NCBI GenBank assembly: GCA_016720145.1
Contig: JADJXV010000017.1
Span: 30,607 to 94,606, forward strand
Direction: 5' to 3'
Source: Ignavibacteria bacterium
Lineage (GTDB): Bacteria; Bacteroidota; Ignavibacteria; Kapaibacteriales; UBA961
DNA length: 64,000 nt
A program made the position numbers and the translations under genes. The stretch's first letter is position 1, and every line of letters begins with the position of its first letter. The notes under the pieces were generated by a model, which worked only from the letters and a program-made list of their open reading frames with translations, made no database searches and was not told the DNA's origin. Positions 34,985-43,732 of the stretch are shown here, in pieces.

Positions 34985-36298
34985 TCACATCTTCACAATC
35001 CTAAGCTCAACGCGTCTATTCTTCACGCGCCCTTCTTCGGTGGAATTATCGGCGATGGGTTTGCTCGGACCATAGCCGATAGCCGAAATTCTGCCTTCGT
35101 CAATTCCTTTGGTAAGCAGGTAATTTTTACAACTTTGTACCCGCGCCTGCGAGAGACGGGTATTGCTTTCGGGCGAACCCTCACTCGAAGTATGCCCTGA
35201 GAGTTCGATTTCGATGCGCGGATTCTCGGTCATGAAGGTAACTAATTTATTTAATTCTACCTTGCCTTCGCTCAGGAGTTCCGCGCTTGACACGTTGAAT
35301 TGAATATTTTTAAGGGTAATTGCCTCGCCAACCTGCACTTGTTTATCCTGAAACGTCACTGCTTTTGCCTTCGAGAGGTAAATGGTATGTTCGTCCGCAT
35401 GCTCATCCTGAATCACATCAAACACTTCACTTCCGCTCTGATATCCTGTAAAATTTGCCTCTGCTACATTGAGACCGATCGGGAGTCCGCCGAGGGTGAA
35501 TTTCCCGTCTGCGTCGCTTTTCGTCTCGCCAAAACCCCGCACCATGACCGTGGCGCCTACGATGGATTCGCCCGTTTCTTTGTCGTGTACATAGCCCGTG
35601 ATGGAATTTTTGTACAGTATCGGCTTAGGATTAATCAGCAGCTTGATAAAGTCAATCGCGAAGCCATCGGCAGCGCCGGTGGTGTCGTCAATTTTCACGG
35701 AAAGGGTAGAAGAATTAAGCACATCGAGGAGTTCGGGTGGGATACGCACGGAGATAAACTTACCAATCGGACCGCTCTGATTGAGAGAATTAAGCACATT
35801 TTCGAGATTGCCAAAGCGCTTACCATTGATATACGCCATATACTTAGAGCATAGATTCGGTGCCTGAAAGTCATCGACAAACATCGTAAGCATTGCGCCG
35901 GTAATTTTCACGCCTTTGACAGAAGTAAGGGGAATGTCAATCGGAATAGGTCGCGCAGGGTTCGAGGCCGAATACCCGTCACCGTTACAAGCCCTATTTT
36001 TCTTGCCGAACATACTCCCGACCATGATACGGTCTAGCCCCGGCAGGTCATCTTTTTTCGCCTGCCACGGATACGGATGGATTTCGGTCGCCCGGCCGGT
36101 GAAGGGATTAAAGCCCTGCGGAAAGCCAAATCCAAGATTATCAATATCGCCGACGCGGATCATCACATCGCCTTCCTCGGTATTTTTGAGCGTGGCGGAG
36201 TTGGACTTCCAGTCACCGTCATTAGGAGTAGTCTGCGCAAACGCAGGAGCGGATGAAAGAATTACACTACAAAGACAAAAAAGTAGAAGTACTCGCAT
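34985..36298 (-). CDS. OmpA-family outer-membrane protein with carboxypeptidase-regulatory-like domain
   Basis: 437 aa. The signal peptide is MRVLLLFCLCSVILSSAPAF, cleaved near FAQT. Residues 30-225 form a beta-rich domain that includes SVKIDDTTGAADGFAIDFIK. Residues about 232-305 are a carboxypeptidase-regulatory-like domain (ITGYVHDKETGESIVGATVM, GFGETKSDADGKFTLGGL). The C-terminal 115 residues are an OmpA peptidoglycan-binding domain (NPRIEIELSGHTSSEGSPES, LSQARVQSCKNYLLTKG, RVKNRRVELRIV). It should tether the outer membrane to the wall. It shares the regulatory-domain plus OmpA logic with the protein at 11741-13921. Confidence 0.87.
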   Translation of the reverse strand: MRVLLLFCLCSVILSSAPAFAQTTPNDGDWKSNSATLKNTEEGDVMIRVGDIDNLGFGFPQGFNPFTGRATEIHPYPWQAKKDDLPGLDRIMVGSMFGKKNRACNGDGYSASNPARPIPIDIPLTSVKGVKITGAMLTMFVDDFQAPNLCSKYMAYINGKRFGNLENVLNSLNQSGPIGKFISVRIPPELLDVLNSSTLSVKIDDTTGAADGFAIDFIKLLINPKPILYKNSITGYVHDKETGESIVGATVMVRGFGETKSDADGKFTLGGLPIGLNVAEANFTGYQSGSEVFDVIQDEHADEHTIYLSKAKAVTFQDKQVQVGEAITLKNIQFNVSSAELLSEGKVELNKLVTFMTENPRIEIELSGHTSSEGSPESNTRLSQARVQSCKNYLLTKGIDEGRISAIGYGPSKPIADNSTEEGRVKNRRVELRIVKM

Positions 36299-36360
36299 GA
36301 TAGTACCTTGTAAATAATTGATATATAATTACTTGTAGTTGATGTTTTAGATTCCCCGTT

Positions 36361-36622
36361 CGGTCAGTTGCTACAACTGACCGTCAACACTTACCGCTGA
36401 AACGCCTTGCTCGTCTGTACCTTGTGTAAGTATCACCGAGCAAACGTTCGACCCCGATAGGGTCGTAACTGCTTGAAGATGCTATATGCTACAGACATTC
36501 AATCCCGCTGGGATTGGTTCTCGATATTTGTGTATCACTGAATATGATAGCTATTGTTCTGCGGGCTGTCGTGCAACCGTTTTGGTGGTAAGTGGTTACG
36601 ATCAGTTGGAAATAACTGATCG
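36361..36622. repeat. Hairpin-rich non-coding gap (388 nt)
   Basis: Perfect hairpin CGGTCAGTTG/CAACTGACCG at 36361-36383; GACCC/GGGTC at 36450-36464; AATCCC/GGGATT at 36501-36515; CGATCAGTT/AACTGATCG at 36599-36622. No gene is convincing between 36299 and 36686. The pieces resemble short interspersed palindromes. Confidence 0.55.
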
Positions 36623-36686
36623 GACGGGAAAAGATCAAAAAAAATATCCGATTATTTCAGGACTATTCACTTTTCTTCCTATTTAC

Positions 36687-37427
36687 CTACAGTGTTAAAT
36701 CAGGGGGACGATCAAACCTTATCTCTTCCTTAAAGAAATAAAGAATTTCTTCGGAAGCCATTGTAGCCGCTCGGTACTTATCCTCCAGCGACAGCCGCTC
36801 GGTAAACAATCTGGGCCACGGTATTACATCTGAAATAGAATGTTTAACAAATAACCAACGCTGGAATTTTTCCACATAATCAACACCTGAAAAATGACTC
36901 ATGCCATAGAGAAGTCCAAATAGATAGCCGAAAACACTCATATATGCTTTTTCTTGATCAAATTTGCCAGTGGTAAACGCAAAAGGTCCAATAATAAAAC
37001 GAGATAATTTCAATGTGAGCTGTTCGTATCGTTTTTTTGTAGTTTCTTGAAGTGTTTCATGAGAACAAAGAATTGTAATATCGAATTGAGTATCGGTAAA
37101 TTCATGAACCATTGTTTTTTCTGCTAAAATAAACCCCTCTATTTCCCGCAAAGCCATTCTGATTGATTTTGCCTCATTTTTTTTACAATGGTCTTCTATC
37201 ATACAATCCCACCAAACATTTGGATGCCATTTGTACTTAACAAGAAACCAATATCTAAATTTACAATGGTAAGGAATATTAGTAATATATTCTAAGCCTG
37301 TGAAATAACCTATAATAAAAGAAGCTATTTGATGGTAACTAACGCTATTGTCCCAGTTGAAAAACGTTTCTGTATGGCGTTTAATCTTTGTCCAAAACTG
37401 TGCGATTTCTTCGAATTTATCATGCAT
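36687..37427 (-). CDS. Unknown protein with an internal duplication
   Basis: 246 aa, not recognised. No signal peptide; the text is rich in Trp, Phe and Tyr. Two related segments are visible. Residues about 25-75 contain YHQIASFIIGYFTGLEYITN, FRYWFLVKYKWHPNVWW, and about 160-215 contain YMSVFGYLFGLLYGMSHFSG, FQRWLFVKHSISDVIPW. Both have the order GY-F-GL, then a W-F-VK block, then PxxWW or PW. The module is therefore duplicated, separated by a helical, charged linker. It is on the same strand as, and about 20 nt downstream of, the PhnD-like gene, so it may be co-transcribed. The flanks are repeat-rich, compatible with acquisition. Confidence 0.7.
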   Translation of the reverse strand: MHDKFEEIAQFWTKIKRHTETFFNWDNSVSYHQIASFIIGYFTGLEYITNIPYHCKFRYWFLVKYKWHPNVWWDCMIEDHCKKNEAKSIRMALREIEGFILAEKTMVHEFTDTQFDITILCSHETLQETTKKRYEQLTLKLSRFIIGPFAFTTGKFDQEKAYMSVFGYLFGLLYGMSHFSGVDYVEKFQRWLFVKHSISDVIPWPRLFTERLSLEDKYRAATMASEEILYFFKEEIRFDRPPDLTL

Positions 37428-37446
37428 AAAAACACCTTTAATTGAT

Positions 37447-38388
37447 TTACTTCTTCTTCACCTGTTTCTTCAACGCATCCTCAACATTCCCACCAAACCG
37501 GGTAATCATCTTTCTTAGTCCGTCATAATCGCTGTCCTGCGCCGGGGCGAGTCCTTCGACGCTGTAGGTCTCGTAGAGTGCCTTGCGTCCAACGGGTGTC
37601 GCCTGAAATGCGAGCAAAGCTTTGATGATTTTTTCCTTGACTACCACGGGGATATCTTTACGGAAGACGAATGGATCATTCGGTATATCTTCTGTAAAAT
37701 CAATGATTTTCACTTTTTCGAAAATATCGGGATATTGTTTTTGTACCCGGGCGCGGGCATCGAGAATTTCACCGGTTTTTTTATCCGGCGGGGAGTAGTA
37801 GGTCGCGCCGGCATCGACCTGCTTTTGATACACCATCGTGACGACATTATCATGCTTCATCGCAAATACTTCTTCCGAGGGCTTGATATGCCGCTTATCA
37901 AGCATCGATTTCGGCAGAATATAACCGGAAGTCGAGGCAGCATCGACGTACGCGATTTTCCGTCCATTGAGTTCATACAGCGAGTCAATCCCACTATCGG
38001 TGCGGGTGATAAATTGTCCTTTATACGTCGCTTCACCATCACGGCGAATGACTTTCAATGCAGCCTCTACTCCATATTTTTTATTAGCAAGTACATAACT
38101 AAATGTATTCATTGCAGCCACATCCGCTTTTCCGCTACCGAATGCTTCGACGACCGCAATGAAGCTCGTCGGCAGTGAAGCGGAGAAGGTATATCCCGTC
38201 GCTCGTTGTAAATATGCAACAAGAGAGTCGGCGCTGGTGGAAATCTTCTGAGCGTCAACCGAGGGAACAAGGAGTAGGCGAATAGGGTTCCCTTTGGAAC
38301 CGAGAGTAGTACTTTCGAAGGTAGGTCGGATGGATAAATAGAGTAAAATCAGGAACAAGAGAGGGATGTAAAATTTAGCAAACTTCAT
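37447..38388 (-). CDS. Phosphate/phosphonate-type (PhnD-like) periplasmic binding protein
   Basis: 313 aa from the ATG at 38388 (MKFAKFYIPLLFLILLYLSI gives a signal/TM anchor); the open frame to 38451 is unlikely. It contains the PhnD/SsuA/THI5-like core: NPIRLLLVPSVDAQKISTSA, FGSGKADVAAMNTFSYVLAN, LNGRKIAYVDAASTSGYILP, PDIFEKVKIIDFTEDIPNDP and FVFRKDIPVVVKEKIIKALL. It would bind an oxyanion such as phosphonate or phosphite for an ABC transporter, but no permease or ATPase gene is adjacent, so transport role and ligand are open. It could instead serve as a sensor-domain protein. Confidence 0.82.
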   Translation of the reverse strand: MKFAKFYIPLLFLILLYLSIRPTFESTTLGSKGNPIRLLLVPSVDAQKISTSADSLVAYLQRATGYTFSASLPTSFIAVVEAFGSGKADVAAMNTFSYVLANKKYGVEAALKVIRRDGEATYKGQFITRTDSGIDSLYELNGRKIAYVDAASTSGYILPKSMLDKRHIKPSEEVFAMKHDNVVTMVYQKQVDAGATYYSPPDKKTGEILDARARVQKQYPDIFEKVKIIDFTEDIPNDPFVFRKDIPVVVKEKIIKALLAFQATPVGRKALYETYSVEGLAPAQDSDYDGLRKMITRFGGNVEDALKKQVKKK

Positions 38389-38557
38389 AGTAGATTTGTC
38401 CTTATCTTTGGCAGTCATGCCAAGTTTCGGTAATTTTGCAGTCGAAATCAACGATTTACTCCGAATTTACGGTAATCTTGCCGAACCATCAAGTAAAAAA
38501 TTGATTTCATTTCTTTTTGAACAACTATCCTATTTTTTATCATTTTTAGAGAATTGA

Positions 38558-39808
38558 ATGAATATTCATGAATATCAAGCCAAAGAACTCCTGCGCCGCT
38601 ACGGTGTGCCGGTTCTCTTTGGTAAAGCTGTGACGACAGCAGAAGAAGCGGGAACAGCCGCCTACCGCGATTTTGTCCTCCGCGGAATTTCTACGATTGT
38701 CCTCAAATCACAAATTCATGCCGGCGGACGCGGCAAGGGAATCGTGGTACATGCTACTACCAACCAACCCGTCGAAGTCCTTGGCAAACAAGTACATGGC
38801 GTGACTGTTATCCGAGAAGGAAATATTTCCGATAAAGCATATCAATATGCAAAAGCAACATTTGGTAATAAGCTTATCACTATCCAAACCGGTGAAGAAG
38901 GCAAAATTGTCAATCGTATGTTTATCGAAGAAGGATGTGCCATCGCATCCGAAATGTACGTCAGCATCGTGCTCGACCGCCAAACAGCGAAAAACGTCAT
39001 CATGGTCTCGACGGAAGGCGGCGTGGAAATCGAAAAAGTCGCTGAAGAACATCCTGATCGCATCATCCGCGAAGTCATCGATCCCGTGATCGGCTTCCAA
39101 CAATTCCAGGCACGTCGCTTAGCATTTGGTCTCGGCCTCAGCGGTGACGGCTTCAAAAGCTTCCTCTCGTTCATTACCAAACTCGTGAAAGCGTATGATG
39201 ATATGGACTGTTCGATGCTCGAAGTCAACCCACTCGTCCTCACCGAAGAAGGCAAAATCATCGCTCTCGATGCGAAACTCAATTTCGATGATAATGCTCT
39301 CTACCGTCATGCAGAATTCAACGAACTCCGTGATATTGCTGAAGAAGCGCCACTCGAAGTCGAAGCATCAAAATTCAATTTAAACTATATCAAGCTCGAT
39401 GGTAACGTTGGCTGTATGGTCAATGGCGCCGGTCTTGCCATGGCAACAATGGACATCATTCAGCTTGCGGGCGGCTTCCCGGCGAACTTCCTGGACGTTG
39501 GGGGTGGAGCAAATGTCGAGCGTATTGCCAATGCATTCAGAATCATGCTCAGCGACCCGAATGTAAAAGCCGTCCTCGTCAATATTTTTGGTGGAATTGT
39601 TCGCTGCGACCGCGTGGCAAATGGTATTCTCCAGGCATTAAAATTAGTCGAAGTCAATATCCCGGTTATCGTTCGCCTCGAAGGCACCAATGCTAAAGAA
39701 GCACAGGAAATTCTCCAGAATTCCGGCATGGCATTCCTCGTAGCAAGCAATCTTCAGGATGCTGCCAATAAAGTGACCGAAGCGCTCAATACAACGGTCG
39801 AAGCGTAA
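38558..39808 (+). CDS. sucC: Succinate-CoA ligase (ADP-forming) beta subunit
   Basis: 416 aa. ATP-grasp start MNIHEYQAKELLRRYGVPV, the nucleotide loop KSQIHAGGRGKGIV, and the C-terminal ligase domain with GCMVNGAGLAMATMDIIQLA, GGFPANFLDVGGGAN and VNIFGGIVRCDRVANG. It couples succinyl-CoA to succinate plus ATP in the TCA cycle. Slightly longer than the 385-395 aa norm because of an insert around residues 75-130, as in some Chlorobi and Bacteroidota. The alpha subunit (sucD) is not adjacent. A strong terminator follows, so it is monocistronic at its 3' end. Confidence 0.95.
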   Translation: MNIHEYQAKELLRRYGVPVLFGKAVTTAEEAGTAAYRDFVLRGISTIVLKSQIHAGGRGKGIVVHATTNQPVEVLGKQVHGVTVIREGNISDKAYQYAKATFGNKLITIQTGEEGKIVNRMFIEEGCAIASEMYVSIVLDRQTAKNVIMVSTEGGVEIEKVAEEHPDRIIREVIDPVIGFQQFQARRLAFGLGLSGDGFKSFLSFITKLVKAYDDMDCSMLEVNPLVLTEEGKIIALDAKLNFDDNALYRHAEFNELRDIAEEAPLEVEASKFNLNYIKLDGNVGCMVNGAGLAMATMDIIQLAGGFPANFLDVGGGANVERIANAFRIMLSDPNVKAVLVNIFGGIVRCDRVANGILQALKLVEVNIPVIVRLEGTNAKEAQEILQNSGMAFLVASNLQDAANKVTEALNTTVEA

Positions 39809-39827
39809 TCAATTGCTTGAGTTATAT

Positions 39828-39867
39828 AAAAATCCCGACTGCTTAGCGGCAGTCGGGATTTTTTTTT
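39828..39867 (+). terminator. Terminator after sucC
   Basis: Stem AAAAATCCCGACTGC / GCAGTCGGGATTTTT with loop TTAGCG and a T9 tract. Confidence 0.93.
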
Positions 39868-39908
39868 GTCTATATTTTGGTTTCTGTATCAAAATTTCAG
39901 TGGATCGA

Positions 39909-39990
39909 TTAGCTCCAGAGGAGCGACCTGTTTGTAGCAGTGAAGTTCAAAAGTTGATTATTAGCTCCGTAGGTGCGACCTGTTTGCGCA
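39909..39990. repeat. Tandem-like copies of a TTAGCTCCNNAGG(A/T)GCGACCTG repeat
   Basis: Two similar roughly 30-nt units occur at 39909-39940 and 39961-39990 (TTAGCTCC..AGG.GCGACC TGTTTG), followed by an inverted, degenerate partner (GTCGCACC) near 40009 and GTCGCCC..AGGGC at 40057-40070. The 437-nt gap 39809-40245 holds these repeats and the sucC terminator but no gene. Confidence 0.55.
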
Positions 39991-40235
39991 AAAAACGTGT
40001 CGCACCGATGGTGTGTGCTACGATGGTTCTTCGGTGGTGCAATTGCTATAAACATGTCGCCCTTACAGGGCTAAAGAAGCTAAACTGATCGTTCAGGGAT
40101 TTTGATGATAAAACCCTATCTAACTATCCATACAGTGCGAAGTTCCCAAATATTTCGTAAGTTGTCATCACCTCCCGAAAGCATTCGGAAATCCCCGTAC
40201 TTTCTGAGGATATATTTTTTTACAACAATTCTCAC

Positions 40236-40240
40236 AAGGG
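40236..40240 (+). promoter_or_regulatory. Shine-Dalgarno sequence deciding the start at 40246
   Basis: AAGGG with 5 nt to the ATG. The open frame extends back to 40102, but the upstream residues do not resemble a leader. Confidence 0.6.
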
Positions 40241-40245
40241 TTCTT

Positions 40246-42102
40246 ATGAAACTCTGTACTGCCTTTCTCCTCGCACTCTGTGCCACGCTTCTTCCCGTCA
40301 AAGCAACCAGCATTTTTGACCATGTCTCACGGGTGAATTCTGAATGGAATAATCCTGTTTTTTCGGTCGATGCGTTTCGTAATGAACGCTCTAATGACAC
40401 GCTTTCCGAGCGCCGACTCGTGCAATTACACCTCCAATCTGTCATTCGTCTTCTAAAAACAAGAAGCATAACCGGCTTATCTGCCAATCAGCTACAAGCG
40501 CGTGCAAATAATATTGCACTCCTTGTCGGTTACGCAGAAGCAGGATCATTCCCGCGAAATATCACCCACAGAGGTCGCATCCCGGTGTTTGTCGATGACC
40601 GCAATGTGCCGTGCGCCGTTGGGTATTTGATGCTTCTTGCGGGCTATACTGACTTTGTGGGCGAGACCCGCACGAACGTAAATAATATCTATATCCGGCA
40701 GATCAAGAGCGATGTATTTACAAAATTTCATGCCGAAAGCGGACTTACGCTCGATGAACTGGCGTTGATTCAGCCCTGGTATGGTGAACATATTGAGTTT
40801 ACTAAAGTAGCACCACCGGAGGTGATTGTCAAGGTATTTACAAGAGACAGTACACGTGGCTTACTCTATGCTTATGGAGCATTTACTAATATTAACGGTG
40901 TGGCGATGAATAATCTAGCCGTCTTTAATGGTGCATCATGGAGCGCAATTCCTAACGATATTAAAGGGAAAGTGACTTGTATGGCAGTACTAAATGGCGA
41001 ATTGTTTGTCGGCGGACGCTTCACGATGGGGAATGATTCTATCTTTGGGCTTGCTCGGTATGATGGTAAGTCATGGGTAAAATTTAGCGAATTGTATGAA
41101 GTTCGCTGTATAAAAGAATTTGAAGGACGACTTTTTATCGGGGGGAAATTAGATACTGCTGAAAAGTCTTATAGCAAATATTTTGCTACGTATTCTTCAT
41201 ACTACAAAAAATTTGAAGACTATACAGGCGCTCATTTTAATGCTCCTATAAATGCGATAACAGTTCATATGGGGACCATAATTGTTGGTGGTGAATTTAC
41301 TAAGAATTATGAAGATGAACAATTATATTTAAGTGGATGGAATCGGTATACAGGTTGGCAAGCTATTGAATCACCATTTACACGCTCAATTACAGCATTA
41401 CACTCAGGATCGGGTGGTGAATATACTTGGAATTATCCGGTATTATATGTAGGTTCTTCCGGACCTGTTCCTAATCTGCGCGACAGTGCATCGCCGGTAA
41501 TAGCAGTAAAAGAGTTTTTAAAATGGTTTGATCATAGTAACGCAACATGGATTAATTTACGATATCAAATACCTGATCATCTTTCGGAAGTTTATGTGTC
41601 GGGGTTTGAAACGTTAGATAAACTACAAGATGGTAAAGAAGTAGTTGCTTCGATACAAACCCCGGATTACGGATATCTTATTGGATTTTATTACAGATAT
41701 GACGTATTATCATTAAACATACTAAGCTTTTACAGATTCGGTAAAAGTGCTCCTTCCATACAATTTTTCAATGGTAATCTATATATTGGTACAGATACAC
41801 TTGGATTGCTTAAAAGTAATATGGTAATAACTACAGATGTCGATGAAAATACACCACTTGCAAGCTCGCTTACAGTAGTAGGCCAGAGCAGGGAGAGCGT
41901 GACCTTCCGCCTCCCAAGCGAACCTCACACACAGGTCAGTATGTCGCTTGTCGATATTCTTGGTGTAGAAGTGTCGCGGGAAGTAGTACCGGCCGGCGAT
42001 CAGCTCACACTTCACACTTCAAATCTCAGCCAAGGCGCCTATTACGCCCGCATTACTGCCGATGGTAAATATTATACCAAGAAGCTGCTTGTGTCGTATT
42101 AA
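40246..42102 (+). CDS. Secreted beta-propeller-like T9SS cargo protein
   Basis: 618 aa from ATG 40246. The signal peptide is MKLCTAFLLALCATLLPVKA. Residues about 25-190 form an unrecognised helical domain (SERRLVQLHLQSVIRLLKTR, GRIPVFVDDRNVPCAVGYLM) with a conserved-looking VDxRxxPCAVGYL motif. Residues about 200-470 contain repeats of the type LFVGGRFTMGNDSIFGLARY, LFIGGKLDTAEKSYSKYF and IIVGGEFTKNYEDEQLYLSG, suggesting a kelch-like beta-propeller. The C-terminus (LSQGAYYARITADGKYY, KKLLVSY) is a T9SS type A sorting domain. Function unknown; surface location likely. Confidence 0.8.
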   Translation: MKLCTAFLLALCATLLPVKATSIFDHVSRVNSEWNNPVFSVDAFRNERSNDTLSERRLVQLHLQSVIRLLKTRSITGLSANQLQARANNIALLVGYAEAGSFPRNITHRGRIPVFVDDRNVPCAVGYLMLLAGYTDFVGETRTNVNNIYIRQIKSDVFTKFHAESGLTLDELALIQPWYGEHIEFTKVAPPEVIVKVFTRDSTRGLLYAYGAFTNINGVAMNNLAVFNGASWSAIPNDIKGKVTCMAVLNGELFVGGRFTMGNDSIFGLARYDGKSWVKFSELYEVRCIKEFEGRLFIGGKLDTAEKSYSKYFATYSSYYKKFEDYTGAHFNAPINAITVHMGTIIVGGEFTKNYEDEQLYLSGWNRYTGWQAIESPFTRSITALHSGSGGEYTWNYPVLYVGSSGPVPNLRDSASPVIAVKEFLKWFDHSNATWINLRYQIPDHLSEVYVSGFETLDKLQDGKEVVASIQTPDYGYLIGFYYRYDVLSLNILSFYRFGKSAPSIQFFNGNLYIGTDTLGLLKSNMVITTDVDENTPLASSLTVVGQSRESVTFRLPSEPHTQVSMSLVDILGVEVSREVVPAGDQLTLHTSNLSQGAYYARITADGKYYTKKLLVSY

Positions 42103-42129
42103 TTGATTGATACATAATATAATTACACA

Positions 42130-42172
42130 AAAAAACAGCCCTTTGGGAGAAATTCCCGAAGGGCTGTTTTTT
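42130..42172 (+). terminator. Terminator after the beta-propeller gene
   Basis: AACAGCCCTTTGGGA pairs with TTCCCGAAGGGCTGTT (one mismatch) and is followed by TTTTTGTT. Confidence 0.88.
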
Positions 42173-42298
42173 GTTATACTGGATTGCTGGATTTAATTAA
42201 CCAAATCCTCACCTCACGGTCTCACAGGAATTATTTTTATAATTTTTTTTTGAAGGGAAGTGAAGGTAGAACTGGCAGGCACCAATAACGCAACGATT

Positions 42299-42412
42299 AC
42301 TCTGCACCTTTGCGCCTTTGCGTTAAGAATCAACTACTTAGAGAATTTTTTTAACGCAAAGACGCAGAGAACGCAAAGATATCTCTGCATCTCTGCACCT
42401 TCGCATTAAAAA
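42299..42412. repeat. CTTTGCGCCTTTGCGTTA repeat, three units
   Basis: Forward unit at 42299-42327, inverted unit at 42351-42380 (TTAACGCAAAGACGCAGAGA), forward unit at 42383-42412. Related single units lie at 45822-45864, 55041-55080 and 59832-59862. The 448-nt gap 42103-42550 otherwise holds only the terminator. Confidence 0.7.
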
Positions 42413-42550
42413 AATCCGGGCAAATCCTGCGACGCACACAAATACCGGTAAACCAAATAATTTTTCGCCCTAAAACGGTGAGCGTTCGGTGAGTGAAGGC
42501 CATTAATTTTGAATTAAATACAAAAATCTAAACACAACTATGTTCATTTT

Positions 42551-42736
42551 ATGACCTCCTTACGCGAAACATTTATTCTCAAACTTGTGAAGTTTGATGA
42601 CTCACTCCATAAAACAGTCGCCCTGACTTTACGCAATATTAAATCTGCAGAAGCTGTTACCTTCAGTTCGACTGAGGAACTGGCCGAGTATCTAGACATA
42701 AGCGATGAACAAACTCATAATGAAAGACAAGTATAA
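42551..42736 (+). CDS. Small hypothetical protein upstream of the globin
   Basis: 61 aa, MTSLRETFILKLVKFDDSLH then KTVALTLRNIKSAEAVTFSS and an acidic C-terminus (LAEYLDISDEQTHNERQV). No family recognised and no signal or TM segment. It ends 32 nt before the globin GTG on the same strand, so the two may form an operon. Its composition looks like a real soluble alpha/beta protein, but the evidence is limited to position and codon texture. Confidence 0.5.
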   Translation: MTSLRETFILKLVKFDDSLHKTVALTLRNIKSAEAVTFSSTEELAEYLDISDEQTHNERQV

Positions 42737-42768
42737 TTAACCATTGTAATTATTGAAGGATTTCATAA

Positions 42769-43224
42769 GTGACTGAAAAACATCGATACTTGGTGCAAGC
42801 TTCTTTTGTGTGGGTTGTACTGAAGGCAACTACGACCGGCGAACATTTTTACGAACACCTTTTTGAACTCGACGGTTCTTTGAGGCTATTCTTCATGAAT
42901 AATCCAAAGCAAAAAAATTTCACACTAATACATATAATATGTTTACTGGTCAATGGGTTAGATGATGTAAGAACTAGAGATGAATTAGTCAAAAATCTTG
43001 GTGATCGTTATAGCAAGATAGGCGTAGAAGCGATACACTATGATATGGCAGGTGAAGCATTGATGTGGGCACTTTCGCAAGTACTTAGCGATAAATTCAC
43101 CGATGAAGTGAGAGAAGCGTGGATTGAGATGATTGCAATGTACGCTTGTATGATGAAAGCAGCGCATTATCAATTCGAAGAGCGAAGGCAGATGGATTTT
43201 GCAGCAAGGCTATATGCTGCATAA
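42769..43224 (+). CDS. Atypical single-domain globin with Tyr at the proximal-His position
   Basis: 151 aa from GTG 42769, with GAAGGA 8 nt upstream. Globin-like text runs from FVWVVLKATTTGEHFYEHLF through FELDGSLRLFF (Tyr28 near B10, Phe41/42 at CD1) to HYDMAGEALMWALSQVLSDK and FTDEVREAWIEMIAMYACMM, matching bacterial and neuroglobin-like single-domain globins. The F-helix motif that normally reads LGxxHxxxGV is NLGDRYSKIGV here, so the proximal haem ligand His is replaced by Tyr81 (codon 43009-43011). It may bind haem differently, bind none, or have a sensory role. The small gene just upstream may be its partner. Confidence 0.78.
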   Translation: MTEKHRYLVQASFVWVVLKATTTGEHFYEHLFELDGSLRLFFMNNPKQKNFTLIHIICLLVNGLDDVRTRDELVKNLGDRYSKIGVEAIHYDMAGEALMWALSQVLSDKFTDEVREAWIEMIAMYACMMKAAHYQFEERRQMDFAARLYAA

Positions 43225-43281
43225 GCCGTTAATTATCAATCAATACGTTGAAGTGATTCATCTACAAAAAAGACAATCCGT

Positions 43282-43656
43282 TTACTGTTTTTCAAGAGCC
43301 ACCATCGCCACGGCAAGAGTCGCAGAATGAGAAAGGGTCAGGTGAATTCTACAATCGCCCCACCGCTCGGCCAAGAGTCCTGAGAGTTCAATCACCGGTT
43401 TCCCGCTTGGTTCATTGCGCACTCCAACGAGATGAAACGCGAATCCATCGCGCATTCCGGTGCCAATCGCCTTGCTGAATGCCTCTTTTGCGGCGAATCG
43501 AGCCGCGTAATGCTGTCCTTTGTGCAGTTTGAATTTCTCGCAATATTCCCGTTCCGTCTCGGTAAATATCTTTTTCAAAAACCGTTCACCAAATTTTTCG
43601 ATCGATTCTTCGATCCGTGCCACGTCTGCTATGTCTGTGCCGATACCGATGATCAT
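43282..43656 (-). CDS. acpS: Holo-[acyl-carrier-protein] synthase
   Basis: 124 aa, typical length. MIIGIGTDIADVARIEESIE carries the Mg-binding Asp of the family, and RFAAKEAFSKAIGTGM the second motif (Glu and Lys). The C-terminus HLTLSHSATLAVAMVALE is the conserved SHxxxxAxA region. It transfers the 4'-phosphopantetheine arm from CoA to acyl carrier protein for fatty-acid synthesis. It is transcribed alone on the minus strand, away from the hairpin-rich gap 43657-44014. Confidence 0.95.
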   Translation of the reverse strand: MIIGIGTDIADVARIEESIEKFGERFLKKIFTETEREYCEKFKLHKGQHYAARFAAKEAFSKAIGTGMRDGFAFHLVGVRNEPSGKPVIELSGLLAERWGDCRIHLTLSHSATLAVAMVALEKQ

Positions 43657-43732
43657 ACGTTTTGCCTGCGATTAGTTGTGGATACTACTTGTTCAAAATT
43701 ACCACTTTATGCTTTGCTGACCAACCGTTCTG

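Noticed and set aside
39909..40070. CRISPR-like repetition
   Set aside because: Only two or three imperfect units with unequal spacing, no spacer pattern and no cas genes.
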